Source: Arabidopsis thaliana (taxonomy: Eukaryota > Streptophyta > Magnoliopsida > Brassicales > Brassicaceae). From it: a stretch of 64,000 bases of DNA. Below the pieces are notes generated by a model that saw only the letters and a program-made list of their open reading frames with translations, did no database searches and was not told where the DNA came from. Of the stretch, positions 44,057 to 57,024 are shown piece by piece; the stretch's first letter is position 1; every line of letters begins with the position of its first letter. Both the position numbers and the translations under genes were made by a program. The DNA is taken from positions 18,637,443 to 18,701,442 of the forward strand of contig NC_003071.7 in the NCBI RefSeq assembly GCF_000001735.4, written 5' to 3'.

Positions 44057-45209
44057 TGAATTAATGGGTCACTATTGTTTTGGAATGGAATTTAATGACT
44101 CTAAGGCATTTGATCACTCATGATCAAGAAGATGGGCTTAATGGGTCACTATTGTTTTGTCTTGGAATTTAAACTGCAATGGGAAAGAGACAAGAGAGTA
44201 GATCTTGGAGAAAGTGGGACAATGGCACGGGGACATGTTATGCCAATTCATAAAGAAGAAAAAGAGGACATGTTCTTGTCTTATGTAATCAAATCTTCAC
44301 ATGGGGTCCTTGTGTGCCATTATTAGCCTTTTATTCACTTGTGCCTTTTTGCAATATATAAAGCTAAAAACTTCTTGTGTGATTCCAACAACTTTTTTGT
44401 TTATACATTTTTAAAAAGTGGGTTTTTACTAAACCATGATTTTAACCCTACACACCTTAAGACCATGACTTGTACTACTAAAAATGCCAATATTTAGAGA
44501 ATTGTTATGGTCGATGTCTTGGAAATGTATTTTAGATCATTACTCGTTTTGTTTTAGATCAAAGCACTAAAATCAAAGGTTAAGAGCCCAAAATATCTCT
44601 GTTACACCATTCAAGGAAAACGTATAAACATAGGATTTAGGGACATCAACAAGACAACAACCTCTATTCAAATTTAGAGTCCATTTTTGTATTTAGCAAC
44701 TATCCGCAAAACAAATCTATTAACAAAAGTTTAAAACTTTGGTTCAAATTCAAAACTTTTGGGACGAGTGGCTTCCCGAAAATCTTGGAGTATTAGTATC
44801 TCACCAATCAAATTTCAAGACTCGACAACAAATCTTTAGAAGAGTCAACAAATTTTTACAGTAATTTTTTTGACTCTCTTCTTCTTCTTCTTCTTCTTCT
44901 TCTTCTTCTTCTTCTTCTTCTTCTTCTTCATATTTTCCCTATGATTTGGATCTCTAAAATCTTCAATCCCCATGTTCTAATTTAAAAAATCACAACACTC
45001 TCTTTATCATATACCCTATTATAAACCAAACTTTGATCCTCGAATATATTTTATTAAAAAGATAATATTCGTGTTTCTCATGTTGGAGTCATAATAAAGA
45101 AACCTTTGTGTTTTAATTTAATCCCCTCCAAGAAACCTGAAGATTCTAAGAAGCTGCCATTAAAACTAATAAAGGAAGAGAGTCCAAAGAAGAAGAAGAA
45201 GAAGAGAAA
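44057..45209. other. intergenic with (TTC)n microsatellite, GAE4 upstream region
   Basis: A pure CTT/TTC tract of about 17 units occupies 44876-44929, and a shorter GAA-type tract (AAGAAGAAG) precedes the GAE4 ATG at about 45189-45203. AATGGGTCACTATTGTTTTG is duplicated at about 44063 and 44137. The 68-codon frame at 44120-44326 matches no known family. No gene supported. Confidence 0.6.
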
Positions 45210-46523
45210 ATGTCACGTCTTGACGACATACCTTCAAGCCCAGGCAAATTCAAGATGGAGAAATCTTCCTACTTGCATCGTCTCAGATTCCAATCTTCTC
45301 TCACAAAGTTTGCATTTTTCTCCTTCTTCCTCCTCTGTCTCATCTCTCTACTCTTCCTCCGATCTCCACCGTCCATTAACCCTTCTTCACCGTCCGATCC
45401 ATCTCGCCGTTCACTCCGAACCAACACCTACGGAGGACCAGCTTGGGAAAAACGTCTCAGATCCTCAGCTCGAATCCGAACCTCAACAAACAACGGAATC
45501 ACAGTTTTAGTAACCGGAGCAGCTGGTTTCGTCGGAACACACGTCTCCGCCGCATTAAAACGCCGCGGAGACGGCGTAATCGGCCTCGACAACTTCAACG
45601 ATTACTACGATCCATCTCTGAAACGAGCAAGACGAGCTTTACTCGAGAGAAGTGGGATCTTCATCGTAGAAGGAGACATAAACGACGTCGAATTACTCCG
45701 TAAGCTATTCAAGATCGTCTCCTTCACACACGTTATGCATTTAGCAGCTCAAGCTGGTGTACGGTACGCAATGGAAAACCCTAGCTCGTACGTTCATAGC
45801 AACATCGCCGGATTCGTCAATCTCCTCGAGATCTGCAAATCTGTGAATCCACAACCTGCTATAGTCTGGGCTTCGTCTAGCTCCGTCTACGGACTCAACA
45901 CCAAAGTTCCGTTCTCGGAGAAAGATAAAACAGATCAACCGGCGAGTTTATACGCCGCCACTAAAAAAGCCGGCGAAGAGATCGCACATACCTACAACCA
46001 CATCTATGGATTATCTCTAACCGGATTAAGATTTTTCACCGTGTATGGACCTTGGGGAAGACCAGACATGGCGTATTTCTTCTTCACTAAAGATATTCTA
46101 AAAGGCAAATCGATTTCGATATTCGAATCGGCGAATCACGGAACGGTGGCTAGGGATTTCACTTACATAGACGATATAGTGAAGGGATGTTTAGCGGCGC
46201 TAGATACGGCGGAGAAGAGTACAGGGAGTGGAGGGAAGAAGAGAGGTCCGGCGCAATTGAGAGTGTTTAACCTCGGAAACACGTCGCCGGTGCCGGTTTC
46301 AGATCTGGTGAGGATATTGGAGAGACAATTGAAAGTGAAGGCGAAGAAGAATTTGATTAAGATGCCACGAAACGGTGACGTTCCGTTTACTCATGCTAAT
46401 ATTAGTTTAGCTCAACGTGAGCTTGGTTATAAACCGACTACGGATTTGCAAACCGGTTTGAAGAAGTTTGTCAGATGGTATTTGAGTTATTACTCCGGCG
46501 ACAAAAAAGCCGCCGCTAGATGA
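45210..46523 (+). CDS. GAE4: UDP-glucuronate 4-epimerase
   Basis: Converts UDP-glucuronate to UDP-galacturonate, the donor for pectin synthesis, in the Golgi. Single exon, 437 residues. Type II membrane topology: short cytosolic tail (MSRLDDIPSSPGKFK), a transmembrane segment at about residues 30-50 (FAFFSFFLLCLISLLFL), then the short-chain dehydrogenase fold. NAD motif VTGAAGFVGTHV at about residue 96, DNFNDYYDPSLK, SSSSVYG and the catalytic YAATKKAGE. The intronless state fits the GAE family. Recalled AT2G45310. Both GAE4 and PME17 in this window act on pectin but are far apart and unlinked in regulation as far as I can see. Confidence 0.96.
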   Translation: MSRLDDIPSSPGKFKMEKSSYLHRLRFQSSLTKFAFFSFFLLCLISLLFLRSPPSINPSSPSDPSRRSLRTNTYGGPAWEKRLRSSARIRTSTNNGITVLVTGAAGFVGTHVSAALKRRGDGVIGLDNFNDYYDPSLKRARRALLERSGIFIVEGDINDVELLRKLFKIVSFTHVMHLAAQAGVRYAMENPSSYVHSNIAGFVNLLEICKSVNPQPAIVWASSSSVYGLNTKVPFSEKDKTDQPASLYAATKKAGEEIAHTYNHIYGLSLTGLRFFTVYGPWGRPDMAYFFFTKDILKGKSISIFESANHGTVARDFTYIDDIVKGCLAALDTAEKSTGSGGKKRGPAQLRVFNLGNTSPVPVSDLVRILERQLKVKAKKNLIKMPRNGDVPFTHANISLAQRELGYKPTTDLQTGLKKFVRWYLSYYSGDKKAAAR

Positions 46524-46739
46524 TCTTTTTTTCTGGTTGATGATGATCTTTTGATTTCTTGTTTTTTAATTGATTTGAGTAATTTTTGGGAATTTGTTGT
46601 AACAGATTTGAACACATAACCCATTTCGGTAATTTTATTTAATTCATTTATTTTACTTCTAAATGTTGTCTGTTCTAGTTGATTTGATCAAATAAAAGAG
46701 ATTAACGAAAGAAAAAAACAGAGTTGTCATCGTCAACAA

Positions 46740-48665
46740 TCAGAAATCGTATTTAGTTCTTCCACTACCTAGAACAAGACACAACATATCTGGAATGTTT
46801 GAAGTAGATTTGTAGAAGTTCCATGCCTCGAGCATTAAACGTTTTCTTGATCCTTTGAAGTGAACAATCTGCAAAAAAACGAGTAATGAGACTCTGATGA
46901 TGCTTTGAGGGTTTATGGTTTTAGGGATTTAGAGTACCTTGACATCTAATGGCATGCCATGAAACTGACCAGCACCTTCAGGAGGTGTCCAGTTGTATAG
47001 AGCACATGGTAGAAATAACACTGAAGCTCCAGCTATTTCTTCTGTGAAAGCTTGTGGCTTTGTGAATCTCTTTGCGTCAAAGGAAGCATGAGATTTAACA
47101 ACCGATACCAGAGCCAACTGATCACCAAGCATGCGCGAAGCTTTCATGTATTTGGTTTTGTAAGCTTTTAGGACTTCTTCAAGAAAAACTTTGGCCCTGC
47201 ATTGGGATCACATGTAAGACAAAGTCATCAATATGCTGAGACAAGTATGTCTTTTAACTATAATAGATTTGCTTCAAGTTTACGAAGGATAAATGCAAAC
47301 CTTAGGATCCCTTCACGTGTGCCTCTCACTGCTATAAATCCTGAATTCAACGGCTGATCTTTATTGTTCCTGAATGTGAGTGCTAGATGGAAGCTTGAAT
47401 GCTTGTCAAATATAGTCCCGACGTCGTCAACCACAGCTATATCAGAATCAGTGAAGATATAGTGGTTTATCCCACCCTCATTCTTCTCGAGCTTCATCTC
47501 AAGAAAGGTCTGCAGAGACAAATTTTAACAAGAATCATGACCCAATGAGCATTCATATTCTCTCAACAATTCAGCTACTTCACTAAACACTTTCTAAGAA
47601 ATGAATAAAAGAAAATTAGATGGGCTCTTAAAGAAATGGGTGCCAAAGAGATAGATAGGTAAAAGCAACAAATATATTCTACCTAGGTATCAGTGCGAGT
47701 TTGCTCTTACAATGTAAGACCTGATTCTTTGAAGCATCAGGTTACCCCGTGAATAATCACCCTGAACAGGCTGTAATATCACATTGCTTTGTTGGATGGA
47801 GAGATCAGAAGCTGGATCAGTCAATATGACAACATTGCTCTTGGGCATAGTCACCTAAAAACAGATTTTTCAGTAGTAATCAGTCTATGAGATAGCAAAC
47901 GCAGCAGCTAAGAAACACCAAAATTGTTAAATACAGAGGAAAACTCAGCAAGTTACCTGAATGAAGTTGGCGAATGCATTTAGAACAGCCATTGACCTCT
48001 CTGGCTTGCTGTAGGTAACATTCCCAACAACAGAAACCGGATTGGAGGATTTCACATTTCCGAGCGACGTATTATAAACAGTAAACACCGTCACAAAAGA
48101 AACGCCATTTCCAGCACCAGACACATGAGAAGTTGAACCATGAGTCTTGTTCAGAGCCTTCGTGCCTAAACAAATATGAAATTGTAAAACACCTGTCAAT
48201 ACCATTCTAATGGTGCGTCAAGTTGCATGAAAACAATGCTACAATGTTTGTGAAGCAGAACAATGGCTAAGTGTATGATGTATCTCATTCAAATGGTTAT
48301 TAAAACAAAAGTTCCTGAGATTCACAGAGACGAGACATTGTGTTCAAATTGCTGGACAAAATTGCTCAGATCTGTGCCTATACAAAAGTGCTTAATTGTA
48401 GCAAACCTAAAAATAGAAGAATACGCAAAATCTAACCTCGGCAATGAAATCGATCAGACAAGCCTTGTCCAGCTACAGGACCGAGCACAAGGTGATCCAA
48501 TTTCTTATTAGGAATGGTTCGCGCGTCGTTCCTCGTAGCCGAATCCGAAGAAAAATCAACAAGTGAAGAGAGATGAGGAAGAAGAAAGAGCACAGGAATA
48601 AGTAAAAGAATTCGACGCCATCCGCTACAAGATCTCATGCTCCGATAATCTCTCCGGGAACCCAT
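46740..48665 (-). CDS. single-pass membrane, glycosyltransferase-like protein
   Basis: Six exons (48665-48437, 48165-47957, 47854-47711, 47509-47301, 47196-46938, 46868-46740) give 392 residues. A short basic tail (MGSRRDYRSMRSCSGWRR) precedes a transmembrane segment (ILLLIPVLFLLPHLSSLV), the layout of Golgi type II enzymes. The lumenal domain has VTVFTVYNTSLGN, FANFIQVTMPKSNVVILTDP, IFTDSDIAVVDDVGTIF (a DxD-like site), LNSGFIAVRG and HFKGSRKRLMLEAWNFY, resembling nucleotide-diphospho-sugar transferase folds. Substrate unknown. Recalled AT2G45320. The start ATG at 48665 is preferred over an upstream non-ATG extension. Intron 3 carries the repeat at 47664-47721. Confidence 0.88.
47664..47721. 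repeat. copy B of a 55-bp dispersed repeat (inverted relative to 39436-39490)
   Basis: AAAAGCAACAAATATATTCT, then GTATCAGTGCGAGTTTGCTC and TTACAAT is the reverse complement of the copy upstream of EPSP synthase apart from a 2-4 bp insertion. It overlaps the end of exon 3, whose donor GTAAGAGC (47710-47703) lies inside the repeat. Confidence 0.75.
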
Positions 48666-48897
48666 TAATATCGTATTTTCAACCTTCAACGCAATCGCCG
48701 ATCAAACGAATCCGCGGAGGAGGACTGACTACTGACCGCCTGAAAAAAACTAAACCGGGAAGAACCCAAACTACGTGACGTTTATTTGAACTGTCATCGA
48801 ATATCATGCCGTCTCGTCATTCACTTATCTGAGTGGGCTTTATAATAGAAAGGCCCAGTACATAATGTATATCGATTCCTAAGTTGGCGAATACATA
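48666..48897. promoter_or_regulatory. 232-bp bidirectional promoter
   Basis: Separates the ATGs of two divergent genes. It contains GTGGGCTTT and AGGCCCAGT (about 48833-48857), paired site II cores facing each way, and no TATA box that serves either gene. Such compact spacing is common for TATA-less housekeeping pairs. Confidence 0.75.
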
Positions 48898-50432
48898 ATG
48901 TTGCTGCGTCTCTGTCGTCATCGACTTCCTCTTCCTCTGACTTTGAGCAGCTCTGTCTTCTTCTCGAAATCGTCTCCTGTTTCTTCTGCTTTCATGGATG
49001 CTTCAAATCCCAATTCTTCTAGAAAATCTAATGTCTCTTCCTTCGCTCAGTCCAGTCGAAGGTGAATTCTAATTTTTCAAATTATTCGAAAAGTCAAAAT
49101 CCCTTTTGATTTTCCCTCGTTTTTTCATGTAAGGTTTGGTGTTTGATTTTGATGGATTTAGCGGTGGTAGAGGAGGAGGATATGAGAGAGATAACGATCG
49201 ACGGAGACCTCAGGGTCGTGGCGACGGTGGAGGCGGAAAGGATAGAATCGATGCACTTGGACGACTCTTGTAAGTGTAATCGATCAATACTGGATTCTAG
49301 ATGTTAGAGAATTAGCTTGAATTTTGAATCTATAATGGATTGATAATCAGGACGAGAATATTGCGACATATGGCTACTGAGCTGAGATTGAACATGAGAG
49401 GTGATGGTTTTGTTAAAGTTGAAGATTTACTTAACCTGAATTTGAAAACTTCTGCAAATATTCAGTTAAAGTCACACACGATTGATGAAATTAGAGAGGT
49501 TAGTTTCATTTTTTTCACTTGTTTTTGTCAACGAGCATTTTCGATTGGAGACGTTTTTGAGATGAGTTTGTGTATGGTTTTCGTTAACTTGCAGGCTGTG
49601 AGAAGGGACAATAAGCAACGGTTTAGTCTCATCGATGAGAATGGAGAGCTCTTGATTCGCGCTAACCAAGGCCATTCGATCACGGTAATAGAACTTGAAC
49701 AATGAATCCTTAGCATTTGGCTGTTTTCTTCTTCGTTGAGACACAGTAGCACTATGATTGGATTTTTGTTCTCCTAGTTTTGATCAATAGCTTTAGCTTA
49801 TGTCTTTGTGCGCAGACGGTTGAGTCAGAGAAGTTACTTAAACCAATACTGTCACCAGAAGAAGCTCCAGGTACTACTAGGACACATACTTGTAAAATTA
49901 TGTTATTGTTATGTGTTACTCGAGTTCATTTGAATTTCTGTAATGGCAGTGTGTGTACATGGAACTTATAGGAAGAATTTGGAATCCATCTTAGCATCGG
50001 GCTTAAAGCGTATGAATAGAATGCATGTTCACTTCTCTTGTGGATTACCAACAGATGGTGAAGTGATTAGTGGTAATATTTGATTAATCCTATTGTTGTT
50101 GGTCAGACATTATTTCATATGCATATTTATCTGATTTTCCATATCGACATAATTTGGCTAAGGCATGAGAAGAAATGTAAATGTTATCATCTTCCTCGAC
50201 ATCAAGAAAGCTCTTGAAGGTATGAGAACTTAATAACTTGTCTGAAAAAATAGTGATATGCCCTTGAAAGATTCAATATTAAAATTCCACTTTATTGGTG
50301 CACCCAGATGGGATTGCGTTCTACATATCAGACAACAAAGTGATTTTGACTGAAGGCATTGATGGTGTATTGCCTGTCGATTACTTCCAGAAGATCGAGT
50401 CTTGGCCTGATCGGCAATCCATACCTTTCTGA
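48898..50432 (+). CDS. tRNA 2'-phosphotransferase (Tpt1/KptA family)
   Basis: Removes the 2'-phosphate left at the splice junction after tRNA ligation, using NAD+. Eight exons (48898-49061, 49162-49269, 49351-49498, 49595-49684, 49816-49870, 49950-50072, 50163-50219, 50308-50432) give 289 residues. The N-terminus (MLLRLCRHRLPLPL) could be an organelle signal, with a second ATG at MDASNPNSS. A Gly/Arg-rich linker (GGRGGGYERDNDRRRPQGRG) follows. The catalytic core has LGRLLTRILRH, RFSLIDE, IRANQGHSI, CVHGTYRKN and GLKRMNRMHVHF, supplying the Arg-His-Arg-Arg set of the family. Recalled AT2G45330, an embryo-defective locus. Confidence 0.93.
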
Positions 50433-53400
50433 TTCATATAATTCAACATCATGCGAAGATTGACAGGATCCTATGACAATGATTGTGAGGATTCTTCTGA
50501 ACCTTGATTATGTAATGTTGTCTCAGTGTTTTCAATTGCACATATGACAATTTATGAAAACTTTCAAGATTATGTTGTTTCCTTTGCCCAAAGACATGAG
50601 AAGTGCAGAAATAAATCAACTGTTAATAAAAAGCGTTTTATGGTTCTTAAATAATTTAAGGCCCTAAAGCCCAAGGCCCCAAACCCCTCCATGTTAAAAA
50701 AAAAAAAAAAGCGTTCAAGGCCCAACTATACGAAAGGAATATTAAGAGCAATGAAAGATCTTTTCCTTTGCAGGTTTCGTCTGAAAAGTTGTAATTATGC
50801 ATATGCTTAAAGTTGGATTTAGTCTTTTAAGCTGCAGTTATCAGTACCTTTAAATCTTTAATGTATTATTATTCTTTGATTGTATCATAATGACCGAATT
50901 TCAAGGAAAAGAATGGTACAAACATGGTATCCAAAAAAAAAAATATATAGAGAAACGCAAGAATATAAGAGTGAGAACCGTGAAAACAAAAGAGAAAACT
51001 TGTAAAGATATGTATTGTCGATGAGATTATTGTTAATTAATTTAAAGTGCACATTTGTCTTGGTCACGTGATATGTTTGCAACATTTACTTTTAGGCATA
51101 GAATGAATATAATAGCACTAGTTAATTAGTGTATGCTTTTAAAACTTTATACTTCAATCTTTGTCTTCGACTTGCTTGGTTTCTTGTGGTCTCCAACAAA
51201 ACTCGGTTTCTGTGATGCAGACATTTCATATCATTTTTTTCTTATACTGTTTCCTAGTCAATTCAATATAAATAAATAAAGCACATGAAAAGACCTTGTA
51301 ATTTTTTCTCTAAGAAATGTGATACATTTGATGTATAATATTTTATACTAAATCGTATTGATTGAGGTGGAACATTATGGTCTATCATTAGAAACCAATG
51401 AATCGAGTGACGAACTATACGGAAATGGCATACAGTTGTCAACTATATGAAGAGTTGAAATTATTTACACAATAATCAAATACTTATCTTATTTTCATAT
51501 GATGCTTGACACAAGCATATAAGTTTTTCACAAAAGAATTTGATTAACAATTATTGTTCTTCACAAATTTTTGTATATTTGTAATCATGAGCTTATATAC
51601 TGTCTTCTGTTTTCTATCATGGACACTACTTCGTTTTGTCTTCCCGTGTTAGGTGAGACAGAAGAATTTATTTTTTTATATATTTGAATTCTCTGAATTT
51701 GAAATATGATCTTTTCAGCTGGTGGAATTTTTTGAAGTGGCGAGCTTATCATTTTCTGAATATGACAAAAAAAAGTCTTATTTACTGTAGTTATAAATAG
51801 TTTAACTAATTAACACAAATGCGAATCGAAAATTTGATATATGTGACGACGAAACAACTAAACTAGTACAGTATAATCATATAATTAAAGATTTGATGCA
51901 TTTGAAAATGTACGCGTTTGATAGCATATCATAATTAATTTGCACGCCTATATGACATATAGCGTTTGGACCAATTTTAGATGTAATAAATCAAAGAACA
52001 CATCGAACACACATAAGTTCGATTTTCAACGTCTAAATTTACGAGAAGCAAAACAAAATTATGTATAATAATAAAAAGACTAATATTACCACTCACAATT
52101 AGACACGATATATAGCAAAACAAGATACATAGTTTTGCTCAAAAACAAAACATGGATGATAATCAGTAAAATGCGGTGCCTACCAAGTACCAACATACAA
52201 TTATAATGATTATTGATAAATTTTTGAAGTTTTTGTAACAATATACGAAACATCGTACTCATGCATTCAAACAAAAATGGGACAGGCTGGGTTAGATAAC
52301 GTGTGAGGGATGGATTTCTCTAGAGACGAAGCCAAATATAAGGCGTGACTTTAAATGATATCACACTACTGTTTCATCTTATAACAAATCAAAAGAGATG
52401 AACTAGTGATGTAATTCTATAAAATTTACCACTTAGATGTACTGTGTATCGGCTAATTAATTGGTCATAAACTATTACTTTCAAATGAGTTCTACGTACT
52501 ATTACTATAGTTTAAAAGTAAAGTAAAATCATATTCAATCAACTTAGGAACTCAAATTAATATTGTCTAATTAACACAATGTCATCATCATATAGAGATT
52601 TGACTGCACTAATTAAGTTATCATGGACACTTTCTTTCTGAAAATTCTCATTTTCTCACTCAAATAATAATTTCATTCTATAAATAGATAATGAAATACA
52701 CACACATCTATCATCCACCAAAAATATCATCCACCACTACCCACGAAGTAAGAAAATTACAGAGAAAACGGAATATCTTTTAAGTAGACCTTAGCCTTTT
52801 GCTTTATTCTCTTGCTTTATGTCTTTCTTGTTTCTGTAAATTCACATGTTACACTTAGAGGAGAGCGAGGTGTTGGTCCATTTTACCTTTTGCTATGATC
52901 AGATATAGAAGATAGCAAAAACATTAACTCAAGACAAGTTCACATGTTTGTAAAATTTTACGTAAATTTGTTTATTAATTGTGTTAGAAAAATGTTCACA
53001 TGTTGCTACTATTGACTTGCCTCCATCATCTTCTTTGTCCCATTTGATGTACTCTTAGCCCCATGCCTCTTGGATGCCTTTTTTACCTTTTAATTTGTTC
53101 TTATATAATATAAAATATTAGCTACCCTTTTTTTTGTTATTCATGGAACAATTATTTGCATCAAATATAGTAATTTAATGGAATAATATCAAGAAGATCC
53201 CATTTATCTTTGTACCTTATTCTCCATGTGAACATATAAAGCTTGTTATCAGGTTATTTGTACATGTAATATCTAAGGGTGTTTACTGATGATGATCGGA
53301 TAAACTCGAGGTTTGATTTAGTCAAATATAGTTCTTTTCTAACTAAAATCCCAACCTCACAATTTTGATGTTTTTCAGTAAATATGGTCATTAATAAGTT

Positions 53401-54296
53401 ATGAATTCGCTAATTAATAGAAATTTATAAGAAAACATATATCCAACATTTATGGATATATGAAAAGTTAAAAACAAATGATATAAAAAGTACAATTTTA
53501 TAGCTGGTGCACTGAAAAAGAAACAACTTTTCTTACCATTAAATCCAGGGAGAATGGTATCATTTTCAATTTTGAAAAAAAGCTAAGATTCGCCTAACTA
53601 TTATTGTTTTCCTCTGAAAAGACTTTAAAAGTAATCTTTACCGTATAAAGTACAGAAAATGAAATGAACTCGTGGACTTCAATGTTTTCAATTTTCATGA
53701 GTCTTTTGTTTTCCTTCAATTTCCAAATAAACTTATATATATATACTAATCAATCAAAAACAATCCACTCAAAATGTGAAACTATACATGTAGAATACTT
53801 GATGTAACATGAACAAACAATCAAAATATTGTAGTTAAAAAAATTTACTGTTGATTTTGATCAGTAATATGTGTAATTAAAAAGTGATAAAAAGTCAAGT
53901 GGTTTAAAATTATCATAAGAGTAACATATGGACTATGGTTCAAATACTTTCATTGCAATAACAATTATGTATAGTTAGCTACTATATGAATGTCTTAATA
54001 CATTGCAATAACTTACATTGGAGATTAGTCTATATACATTTATATATTAAAAAATTAGAGTTGTGATCTATATAGTTCTCTATGTTATCATTTTACATTT
54101 TCATAGTTGAACTAACTTTTTATTATTATTATGTTCACGATATCTATACTTTTGTGGTTTAAGCTTTTCTTAGTATTAACAATCAAGAACTACTATTTTA
54201 TAAATACAATGGACAAGATTTTTTCTTCAAAACCACAAGAGAGAGTCATTTTCATTTTCTTCCTCATCTCTCTCTCTCTCTTCTCTCCAACCAAAC
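50433..54296. other. gene-free AT-rich region
   Basis: 3.9 kb between the phosphotransferase gene and the receptor-like gene. Very AT-rich with many short A/T runs. Frames at 50885-51085 and 52086-52274 are low-complexity Leu/Ile/Phe strings with no family signal. The last 200 bp form the promoter and CT-rich leader of the next gene. I see no repeat array, RNA gene or transposon end. Confidence 0.55.
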
Positions 54297-57024
54297 ATGG
54301 TCTCTCCACTCACACTCTTTCTCATCCTCTTCTTCTTCTTCCTTTCTTCTGCACTGTCTTCCTCCTCCTCAGAGCTCGACATTCTCCTCGATATCAAATC
54401 CTCTCTCGACCCTGAAAAACGTTTCCTCACTTCATGGACTCCCGACGCCGACCCTTGCTCCTCTGGCTCCTTCGACGGTGTCGCGTGCGACGGAAACCGC
54501 CGTGTTGCTAACATCTCTCTTCAAGGAATGGGTCTCACTGGAACTATCCCTCCTTCAATCGGTCTTCTCACAAGCTTAACCGGTTTATACCTTCACTTCA
54601 ACTCCTTGACCGGTCATATTCCTAAAGATATCTCAAATCTGCCTCTCCTCACCGATTTATACCTCAATGTCAACAATCTCTCCGGTGAAATCCCTCCTCT
54701 AATCGGGAACTTAGACAATCTTCAAGGTCGGTCTATTTATGCATGTGTTCTTTGTTAACCTCACTCACTATAATTCATTTATTGCAGCTAAAACACCTTA
54801 AGCGGGTCAAATTTGGTTTATTAAAACTTAGCTAAAAAGAGTTTAGGTCTTGAATGGTGTAGATTTTAGTTTTTTTTTTTAATCATCCATTCAAGTTTTT
54901 AGATTTTTGAGTCTCCTAGAAACTAGGGATACTCTCTATTGTCTCCTTCATCTTTCACTCTTTTTTATGCAAAACTCAAAAACAATTTTATTTGGGGTTT
55001 TGAAACTAAAATGTAAAACTCAACAAAAATAAGGGCAAATATAATTGCATCTATATATTCATAACACTTTTTTTTTTTTTTTTGCAGTTATACAGTTATG
55101 TTACAACAAGTTAAGTGGAAGTATACCGACACAGTTTGGTTCTCTTAAGAAGATAACTGTCTTGGCTTTACAGTATAACCAACTCTCCGGCGCCATTCCG
55201 GCGAGTTTAGGCGATATTGATACGTTAACGAGGCTTGATTTGAGCTTCAACAACCTCTTTGGTCCTGTTCCGGTGAAACTCGCCGGTGCTCCTTTGCTTG
55301 AAGTTCTCGACATTCGTAATAACTCCTTCTCCGGCTTCGTTCCCTCTGGTAATAATTTATTTTCCCTCAAGATTCATAAATTCTTCAGATTCTAAACCGG
55401 TTCAGTGTTGACCAATCCGATTAAACAGAACCGGGAACCAATCCAAAACCGGATCGTGGAGAACTTAAACCATATCAATTCTAAACCGGTTTTTACAACC
55501 ACATTAAAGATGTTTTGCTGACTTGTTTGTTTCTTGATTTTTATGAATTATGAAGCTTTGAAGAGGCTAAACAATGGATTCCAGTATTCAAACAATCACG
55601 GTTTATGCGGAGATGGTTTCACTGATTTGAAAGCTTGCACCGGCTTAAACGGTCCGAACCCTAACCGACCAGACCCAACAAACCCAACGAATTTCACAAC
55701 AGTTGACGTGAAACCAGAATCAGCAGATTTACAACGAAGCAATTGCAGTAACAACAATGGCGGGTGTTCATCAAAATCCTTAAAGTCTTCACCTTTAGGA
55801 ATCGTCATGGGTCTAATAGGATCAATCCTCGCAGTTGCAATCTTTGGCGGTTCAACATTCACATGGTACAGACGAAGGAAACAGAAGATTGGAAGCAGTC
55901 TTGATGCAATGGACGGTAGGATTAGTACTGAGTACAACTTCAAAGAAGTTTCTAGAAGAAAAAGCTCTTCTCCATTGATCAGCTTAGAGTACGCAAGTGG
56001 TTGGGATCCGTTAGGACGAGGACAGAGCAGTAACAACAACAGTGCATTGTCTCAAGAAGTCTTTGAGAGCTTTATGTTCAATCTTGAGGAGATTGAGAGA
56101 GCTACTCAGAGCTTCTCTGAGATTAACTTGTTGGGGAAGAGTAATGTCTCTTCAGTTTATAAAGGTATCCTTAGAGATGGTTCTGTTGCAGCTATCAAAT
56201 GTATAGCTAAATCGAGCTGTAAATCCGATGAATCCGAGTTTCTCAAAGGGTTGAAGATGCTGACACTGTTGAAGCATGAGAATTTAGCGAGGTTGAGAGG
56301 ATTCTGCTGCTCGAAAGGACGTGGAGAATGTTTCCTTATCTATGAGTTTGTTCCCAATGGTAATCTTTTGCAGTATCTTGATGTGAAGGATGAGACTGGA
56401 GAGGTTCTTGAATGGGCAACTCGAGTTTCCATCATAAACGGAATCGCCAGAGGTTGGATTCTGCTATTCATTCTTTCGTAAACTAAACTCGGTTTTTTGT
56501 ATGTGAAATCTGATTTCTTTTTTTTCTTCCTTTCAGGGATTGTGTACTTGCATGGAGAAAATGGGAACAAACCTGCAATAGTTCACCAGAATCTATCTGC
56601 AGAGAAGATTCTCATTGATCACTGGTATAATCCTTCTCTTGCAGATTCCGGTCTTCACAAGCTTTTCACAGATGATATCGTTTTCTCGAAGCTCAAAGCA
56701 AGTGCGGCAATGGGATACTTAGCTCCTGAGTACATAACTACAGGGAGGTTCACTGATAAGAGCGATGTTTATGCATTTGGTATGATTCTGTTGCAGATAC
56801 TGAGTGGTAAAAGCAAAATCAGCCATTTGATGATCTTACAAGCTGTAGAGTCAGGAAGACTGAATGAAGACTTCATGGATCCAAATCTTCGAAAGAACTT
56901 CCCGGAAGTAGAAGCGGCTCAGCTCGCTAGACTTGGTCTTCTCTGCACTCATGAATCCTCAAACCAAAGACCATCCATGGAAGATGTTATCCAAGAACTG
57001 AATAATCTCGCCGCGGATTATTAG
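54297..57024 (+). CDS. LRR receptor-like protein kinase, probable pseudokinase
   Basis: Four exons (54297-54726, 55088-55348, 55556-56452, 56537-57024) give 691 residues. Signal peptide (MVSPLTLFLILFFFFLSSAL), LRR N-terminal cap with paired Cys (DADPCSSGSFDGVACDG), about six LRRs (for example LTGLYLHFNSLTGHIP), a Cys/Asn/Pro-rich juxtamembrane part, a transmembrane helix (LGIVMGLIGSILAVAIFGG), then a kinase-like domain. The Lys of AAIKC is kept. The glycine loop is degenerate (LLGKSNVSSVYKG), HRD is replaced by HQN with no catalytic Asp (VHQNLSAEKI), and DFG reads DSG. Catalytic activity is therefore unlikely; signalling through partners is the usual inference. Recalled AT2G45340. Convergent with CRR4. 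Confidence 0.92.

Noticed and set aside
44876..44929. (TTC)n tract considered as part of a coding repeat
   Set aside because: It is upstream of GAE4, in no supported frame; a simple microsatellite.
50433..54296. Search for an RNA gene, tandem array or CRISPR-like repeat
   Set aside because: Only A/T runs and unspaced short repeats; nothing with regular repeat-spacer structure, and CRISPR arrays are not expected in a plant nuclear genome.
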